From Owenia fusiformis (taxonomy: Eukaryota > Annelida > Polychaeta > Sabellida > Oweniidae), in contig CAIIXF020000001.1 in NCBI GenBank assembly GCA_903813345.2, forward strand, positions 51,353,885 through 51,417,884: DNA of 64,000 bases, read 5' to 3'. Both the position numbers and the translations under genes were made by a program. Shown here piece after piece: positions 25,301-34,300 of this stretch. The stretch's first letter is position 1, and every line of letters starts with the position of its first letter. The notes beneath the pieces were generated by a model, which had not been told where the DNA came from, did no database searches, and saw only the letters and a list, made by a program, of their open reading frames with translations.

Positions 25301-28300
25301 AGACAAGACTTTAGGACAGAAAATCCAAAATGGCTGCCTTGACATTTACCAAGAATGCCAAAAAACTAATCAATTCTAGATTTTCATACTAAGAATCATC
25401 CCTGAAAATTTGAAATTGATCTACCAAACGGTTCACCTGAAAACGCATAGACAAGACTTTACAGACAAGATTTTAGGATGGAAAATCCAAAATGGCTGCC
25501 TTGACATTTACCCAGAATGCCAAAAAACTAATCAGATCTAGATTTTTTTACTAAGAATCAAAAATCAAATCAAAAGTGATTATGAGTTTTTGCTGATTTC
25601 TTTTTACAAAATTATCACATTGTTAACAATATCATAGGCTTTTACAACAAAGTACATCTGAAATTATTTATAAAGCTACTAAATAGTAAAGTATGAAAAC
25701 TCAACAACACCATTCAATATGATACAAAGTATTATCGCGAGCTAACTTTTCTTAAGACATTCAAAATGGCTGACATGACAGAGCTAACAGATCCAAAACC
25801 TAATCAGATGTTGAATGAAGTGAGCTGAACAAGATGTTAACGTTTTAAAAGCAACTGTGAAGCCATTTTTCTTAAAGTTTACAGACAAGGATTTTAGCAT
25901 TTGACTTCAAATTGGCCGACAGGAAGTAGGTATCGAGTCAAATCCCTGAAAATTTAAAGATGATATCTGTAGCGGTTTTGGAGAAAACTCCCGGATATAC
26001 GGGCGTACTAACATATGATATCTTATGTGTCACTGTACTTCCGTGTCTTATTTTTGTGTGTTTATTTAGCCTTATGTGTTTCAAAATTTCTCTGTGTGTC
26101 TATGAAATCTCCTTGCGTGTCTGCATGGACATGTTTCTCACGGATGATACCTTATGTGTTACAGTACTTCTGTGTCTTTATTTTTGTGTGTCTATTTAGC
26201 CTTGTGTGTATCTAAGCTCTCTTTTGTGCATATGAAGCACCCTTGTGTGTTTCCATGGGTATTTTTCTAAAGAAAGCAGCCTAAGTGACTTGTGTCCAAG
26301 CTTTATACCTTTATAGCAACTTTCAAAGACACAGAAACATTTAAGAAGAAGTTTATTCAAAATATACTGTAAGGAGAAGTAGAAAATATTGTATAAAAAG
26401 GGTAATTGTAATCTGGTTTCTTGATCATGCAGTTTATCATCAAATACTCGTTATTTTTATTTTCTAGATCATGCAGTTTATCATCAAATTATCTTATTTT
26501 CCAATATTTAGGTTTGTACACAATGTTCCAAAGCCAGGAGATGAGCATTCTATTGTGACATACGAGACCACAGTCATATTCTGCTATTCTTCATACCAGT
26601 ACCTCATGCTGGCGTTCATCTTCTCAAAGGGTCCTCCTTATAGAAAACATATCTGGACAAACAGTAAGTATCTGATCTTAATATATGCCCATAGTTAGCT
26701 TCCCTCAGAGAAGGGATTGCTTGTTTTTCAGAAGGGCTCTAATTTTTCAGGGTTGCAATTGGAAAATGTTACTTAATTTTGATTTAAAATGCCAAATTTG
26801 ACCAAATTCAATCGATTTTTGACAATTTGACTTAATTCTCAGAAACCATATTGTTCAAGAAAATAAGTCAACATTTTCCTGATTGGGGAGCCCCCTGGCT
26901 ACAGTAATGTCTCATTATGTATTTTAGAGCCATTTTGTGTGATTTCACATGTTCATCAACAATTTTGGTTAGTTGGTATCTGGAGTATAAACGGCTGTTT
27001 GTGACCTTGAAATTGCAAAAATCACTTTTAAGAATTAAAACGGTGTTCATTCATTCATATTCCTAGAAGTTTGAGATGATACCTTGTACCTCACATTCTG
27101 AAACATTTCACTTATAGAACCACTTGATGTAGGGAAGTAGTAAAAAAGATGATATCAATACCATAAACCCTTATGTTTTATTAATTTTTACACTCAAGAA
27201 TTTTAGGTGTCTTGACCTGAATAGACAGTAAATGTCCTGTACGAGGGTTCTCCCAGAAGTAATACACTATATGCTCTAACTTTCTTTAATATTCTTCTAT
27301 TCAGCTGAAATGTTGTGTATATAACTATTGAAGTTTTATCTATTATATCCTGAAGTTTCAGCATCAAGCATTAATATTAAGTCTTAATATGGTTGCTATA
27401 GCACATATAACATGTATAAGGACGATCCAAAAGATTTTGCTTTATTTTAAATACTCTTGAAGTTAGCAATAAATGAGTTGCCTAGTAAACCATTGTACCA
27501 TTGTTATGTTCCAGTTCCATTTCTGCTTGCCATCCTGTTCCTGACAGGCTTCAACACAATGCTCTTACTCCATCCATTTGCTCCTATTGAAAATATACTA
27601 CAGGTATGGGTAGATAGTTTTTATGATAATCATCAGAAAAAATTAAATTTAGAATTAATGTTAAAATTAAGTGTAACGACCCATCAGCTTGTCTACTCTT
27701 TCCAATGGTTTATATCTGGTCTGATGTGCCGTTACTGAACCTTCTTATTGCATTGCTTTATTCAAAATAACTAACAAGTTCACTGTTCACCAGTATGGAG
27801 TTTTACTGTATTATATATGCCCTGTATTTGCATGTATTCTGTGGCCAGCGCCTACATAGCGCCAATGCTAGTTTTGTTTACAGTTGATGCAGAGTGCATC
27901 TGTACTTTGCTTTCTTAGCCTATAGTGACTGGGTATCCCCTTGTGAATTGTATGTTAACTTTTGTAAGAGTCATCATGAGTCATAGGCTGTGTAGCCTGT
28001 CCACTACTTCAGTGTCTGCAGTTACTCAGCTTAAGGATATAGTTCCCTTGTTTATTTTGCCTTATTGTGATTACTTTGACTTATGTATGTTATTTAGTAT
28101 GTTTATTCTATTGTATGCATGTTTACATATATGTACATAACTTTAGTTTGTCTTATTTTGAACTGTGATTCATCTTGTCATGTGATTTGGCGTAAGGATT
28201 TTATGCACTACTTGTCTTTTGGAATTTTCTCAATCATGGCGGACCAGTTTGTGTTTTCTCCTCATTTTCTTGGATTTATAGCAGTTTGCGTTGGTGAATC

Positions 28301-31300
28301 GTGGTGCATTGTGGTTCAAGGTAATTATAATGATATATTTTAATTGTTCTATGAGTTTGAATGGAATTGTTTTAGTAATTGACCAGTAATTGAGATGTGA
28401 ACTTTTGAAGTGATTTCCATGTGTTTTCATGTAATTTCGTCTTGATTTCTCATCAAATTATCTATGTTATCAACGTAATTAGCAAGGTTTCATTATTTAA
28501 AGTATACTGAAATTACCAGTGAACGTAAAATATGACCTTTTTAATGAAAGATAGGGGCTATCTGTTGTTTTGGATATGGGAACAGCCTGTTCTAGCTTGA
28601 GTGAGTCATCATCTAGCTCCTATTAGCAAAGCTCTCCTTCTAGCCTGTTACAGCACTTTACTGTGATTTAAGTGTTTGATTGGTCTTGGTGTATTTCAAT
28701 TGTGTATGTAACTTATATAAACTTACTTGTACTAATTATATGTGATTATTTTATAATTCTTGAAATAGATTAGATAATTTTAAACTTGTTGTTTTGTTTA
28801 TCTTTAAGGAATTTGGTGAGATATGTTTATTCCCCCTCCCACTTACATTTGACTTCCATTGACATGACATGGTACACATGACTTCTAGCCAGTTCCAGTT
28901 CCCTATGTCAACTGCAAGTGCAACACGCCCCCCCCCCCCATTCTAGTCACGTGTTACCCATAGCTAGAAGTGGCTGAAACCCTTATACACCCTTGGTACC
29001 TGTAGCTAGAAGTGGCTGGAACCCTTATACTTCCTTGGTACCCGTAGCTAGAAGTGGCTGGAACCCATATACATCCTTGGTTCTCATGGCTAGAAGTGGC
29101 TAGAACCCTTATACATCCTTGGTACCCTTAGCTAGAAGTGGCTAGAACCCTTATACATACTCGGTACATGTAGCTAGAAGTGGCTAGAAGCCTTATACAT
29201 CCTCAGTACCCGTAGCTAGAAGTGGCTAGAACCCTTATACATCCTTGATACCCATAGCTAGAAGTGGCTAGAACCCTTATATTTCCTTGGTACCCATAGT
29301 TAGAAGTGGCTAGAACCCTTAAACTTCCTTGATACCCATAGCTAGAAGTGGCTAGAACCCTTATACATCCCAGGTTACCCTTGCTAGAAGTGGCTAGAAC
29401 CCTTATACATCCCAGGTAACCGTAGCTAGAAGTGGCTAGAACCCTTATACATCCTTGGTACCCTTAGCTAGAAGTGGCTAGAACCCTTATACATCCTCGG
29501 TACATGTAGCTAGAAGTGGCTAGAACCCTTATACATCCTCAGTACCCGTAGCTAGAAGTGGCTAGAACCCTTATACATCCTTGGTACCCGTAGCTAGAAG
29601 TGGCTAGAACCCTTATACATCCTTGATACCCATAGCTAGAAGTGGCTAGAACCCTTATATTTCCTTGGTACCCATAGCTAGAAGTGGCTAGAACCCTTAA
29701 ACTTCCTTGGTACCCATAGCTATAAGTGGCTAGAACCCTTATACATCCCAGGTTGCCCTTGCTAGAAGTGGCTAGAACCCTTATACATCCCAGGTAACCG
29801 TTGCTAGAAGTGGCTAGAACCACTATTCACCCTGGATACCATTGCTAGAAGTGGCTAGAACCCCCAGCTTATTAATATAAACGCCATGAGTCCCATTTAT
29901 AACGTGTAGCCAGACAGTTGACACATTTATTACTGATTGACTATGAGACTTATGACAGACTGAGTAAGGACTTATAAACCCATATGCAATTGTCTTATTA
30001 TTCAATTGTTACTGTTTAAGTGATACTACTTTGGAACAAGATAACAGTCTGGGACTGTGTAATGCCAAGGCTACGCTACACTTGTATGGCAAATACATGG
30101 CCCACGATTGTTACACTGGTGGCAGCGTCGGGATTTAATTATTACCTAATAATTAGACCCACTTTATTTTTTAAAGAAATATTTCAAAGTAGCATTGTTT
30201 TCAATTGTTTAGTGATGTCAATGTTTTGTTTGATGCTAATTTTAATCTTGTTTTTCACACTGGTACGTGTGGATTGCCATTTTGAGAGTTCCAAAGACCC
30301 GGTCCTTGTAGCATTCCACTGGACTGTATCGTTTTAGGTTGGTGAAGTAGACCGTTACTCTACTTCAAAGTGTGAAGTGGTACTTATGTTGCCCTGCATT
30401 AGAACCACTGACCCTCTGGTTTGGTGTGTAGGTGGGACCTAACATACAAACATATCAAACCTTCCCGAGCCAAAATTGTTGATCCCAGTTGTAAAACCCT
30501 GCCTGACCATGACCCGATGAAACATCTAGCCGTGTCTAGAAAGCACATTCATTATGCATGTGTTGGCGTGGATGTCCCCCATACCCTGTTCCCGTCCTGT
30601 TAGTGAGTTTCTTTCGATAATGGTCATGATGGTCATGATTATGATGTGAGAGATAGCTTGGGTAGGCATACCCATACAGTTACCCGAATATGCCCCTCCC
30701 CCTTACATTCCATTTGCCCGAAATGTGTGTGATGGTAAGATCCTCTTGTGCTTTCCTGGTTGATGAGGAAACGTTGTGCTATATCTCCCTACGACTTGAG
30801 ATCTCCATAGCCATATCAGAACGTCTGGTATACCTTTTCTATTGCCTACTCCAACAATAGATCCCCTGCATTTGTCTGTCTGACTAGTATAGAGCCATTG
30901 GCTTGGGTAGGGTGGTCCAGGAAACCCCTGCCCAGTGATCCTACTTCCAAAGAGTCCCTACATTTCTGAATGTTCTTGTCCCATATCGTATATATGTGAC
31001 TAGGAAAGTTGTCTATTGGGAAATAGTCATTATATGACTGATAATGGGAGTAGCGATAATGGAATGTCCGAAGGCTGACCGAATTGGTCTGATCAAGTCC
31101 AGAGTGCAAACCTATGCAACTTCGTGGAAGTAGGTCACCATGCATATTACCATCTTATGTGTCAATGGTGGTCCCTTTCCAAGTAGTGATTGGGACCTGT
31201 TATCTGTACAGTCCGATAGATATTGGAGCTACTGCCTCTAATCTTGGTAAGCCGTATTGCCAAGATGTTTTACCAATATGTTTATAGCGAACTGTCAGCG

Positions 31301-34300
31301 GAAGTGAGCATGTCCGGCCGTACCTTTTGCTGGCATCAGTCAGCTTTTGTTCCAAGGAGGGCTGATTGTTACAAGTTCCCTATGTGGAGAGTAATCGTTC
31401 AACAACCCATGTACCATCTGATGTGGCTGACATTTACCGTATGTGTATATGGCATTTGCTACGAGAGCAAATGTTGTTTACTATGCGTGTACCTGTATCC
31501 TTGGCAACCTATTTTTCCTGAGAAGCCACGGGGTTGTTGAGTTTCTTAAGAGTGGAACCCTAATGATAGATGGTTTGAGTGGCCTGTGCTACTTGTTGTC
31601 CCTACTATCTCTGATTGCCAATATCCGGTAGATATTGACAAATTATGAATAAAGCTTCCATTAGCGTCCCCCCCCTTTAGTGATGTTGTTGCCTCCACAC
31701 GGGCAGATTGTCCCATGAATCCACAGAGTTGCTAACTGAACCATCAGATTGCATCTCTTCCAATGATGGCATGGTGAAGTGTACAGTCACTTGTGCCTCA
31801 TTGATTCATCCTTTCCATTATTGATTACCAACTAAAGTAATGTGAAACGACTGTCTACCCAAACCGTTACCTTGTTGCCCTAGTAGATGACCTAGGCTCA
31901 ACCGTTACACAATTGGAGTAATTGTGAACGTAATGTTTGAGGCAGAGTTCCCTTGTACATAGTGTATATAATTGTGATGGTGCCGAAAACTGTCAGTAAA
32001 ACAGTGCACCAACTGTGAAATGTTATCTCCATCCCTCAATGGTCCCTAAATGCCTAACTTCCAGCAATGTCACCCAGCTGTAGCCTATTTTATCTTGTCC
32101 CACAGTCTTAAAGTAGGTGGACATTGAATATGTGTGTGGTTACCATGGTTGAAGAGCCTATGAGCTATTATAGATATGAACGTCTATGTAGTGTGTCTCA
32201 TACAAGAGAATTATTCGTTGGCTGACGATGGGAGGAAGTTGTAGCTTTTGTAGATTGGAATATCTGCATGGCAGTGATACGAGAGTGGAGTTTCTCTTCC
32301 AGGTTTAGAGATGTCAACCACAAGCCAACAACATAGAGAGACATTGACGTGAACATTCTGTAACCATACACATAGGATTATAGGAGAATTGTACAGCATA
32401 TCTTATCTTCATACTGTATTTGACGTGCTATATATGAACTTATGACTCTCCCTGTTATACAGAGAAGCAATATGATGCAGGAATATCTAGACACATTACC
32501 GTGTCAACACTTACAATAACTTTTGATTATGCAGTGTTCTGGATACGACTAGTGCCAACTAAACATTCATTAGAATTCTACGAACGCTATCTTAATTACT
32601 ATAACTACAAAATATATGTGCAATTTGAACTCTTGATTTTTATGAAAATCTTTGAACCAAATGGATATTGTAATGACATGTTTTTCAGGTGATGCAAGTC
32701 ATAAGTGTATAACCTTGTAAACTACTGTATTATCATGTCACTTTTGGATCATGTATCATCTTTGATTTAAATACTTTTGTGTATTATTGATTGTGTTTTG
32801 ATTTGTAACTTGTGTGTAAAAGTTCGGGACGAACTTATTTTAAAGAAGGGGGGCAGTGTAACGACCCATCAGCTTGTCTACTCTTTCCAATGGTTTATAT
32901 CTGGTCTGATGTGCCGTTACTGAACCTTCTTATTGCATTGCTTTATTCAAAATAACTAACAAGTTCACTGTTCACCAGTATGGAGTTTTACTGTATTATA
33001 TATGCCCTGTATTTGCATGTATTCTGTGGCCAGCGCCTAAATAGCGCCAATGCTAGTTTTGTTTACAGTTGATGCAGAGTGCATCTGTACTTTGCTTTCT
33101 AAGCCTATAGTGACTGGGTATCCCCTTGTGAATTGTATGTTAACTTTTGTAAGAGTCATCATGAGTCATAGGCTGTGTAGCCTGTCCACTACTTCAGTGT
33201 CTGCAGTTACTCAGCTTAAGGATATAGTTCCCTTGTTTATTTTGCCTTATTGTGATTACTTTGACTTATGTATGTTATTTAGTATGTTTATTCTATTGTA
33301 TGCATGTTTACATATATGTACATAACTTTAGTTTGTCTTATTTTGAACTGTGATTCATCTTGTCATGTGATTTGGCGTAAGGATTTTATGCACTACTTGT
33401 CTTTTGGAATTTTCTCAATCATGGCGGACCAGTTTGTGTTTTCTCCTCATTTTCTTGGATTTATAGCAGTTTGCGTTGGTGAATCGTGGTGCATTGTGGT
33501 TCAAGGTAATTATAATGATATATTTTAATTGTTCTATGAGTTTGAATGGAATTGTTTTAGTAATTGACCAGTAATTGAGATGTGAACTTTTGAAGTGATT
33601 TCCATGTGTTTTCATGTAATTTCGTCTTGATTTCTCATCAAATTATCTATGTTATCAACGTAATTAGCAAGGTTTCATTATTTAAAGTATACTGAAATTA
33701 CCAGTGAACGTAAAATATGACCTTTTTAATGAAAGATAGGGGCTATCTGTTGTTTTGGATATGGGAACAGCCTGTTCTAGCTTGAGTGAGTCATCATCTA
33801 GCTCCTATTAGCAAAGCTCTCCTTCTAGCCTGTTACAGCACTTTACTGTGATTTAAGTGTTTGATTGGTCTTGGTGTATTTCAATTGTGTATGTAACTTA
33901 TATAAACTTACTTGTACTAATTATATGTGATTATTTTATAATTCTTGAAATAGATTAGATAATTTTAAACTTGTTGTTTTGTTTATCTTTAAGGAATTTG
34001 GTGAGATATGTTTATTCCCCCTCCCACTTACATTTGACTTCCATTGACATGACATGGTACACATGACTTCTAGCCAGTTCCAGTTCCCTATGTCAACTGC
34101 AAGTGTAACACGCCCCCCCCCCATTCTAGTCACGTGTTACCCATAGCTAGAAGTGGCTGAAACCCTTATACACCCTTGGTACCTGTAGCTAGAAGTGGCT
34201 GGAACCCTTATACTTCCTTGGTACCCGTAGCTAGAAGTGGCTGGAACCCATATACATCCTTGGTTCTCATGGCTAGAAGTGGCTAGAACCCTTATACATC

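Noticed and set aside
29539-29823. Minus-strand frame with [14 protein letters not shown] repeats
   Set aside because: A by-product of the 42-bp period in the LTR minisatellite; the copy at 34722-34964 behaves the same way.
28963-29865. CRISPR-like array of regular repeats
   Set aside because: Units are contiguous 42-bp minisatellite copies without unique spacers, in an animal LTR. The 40045-41212 array was rejected for the same reason.
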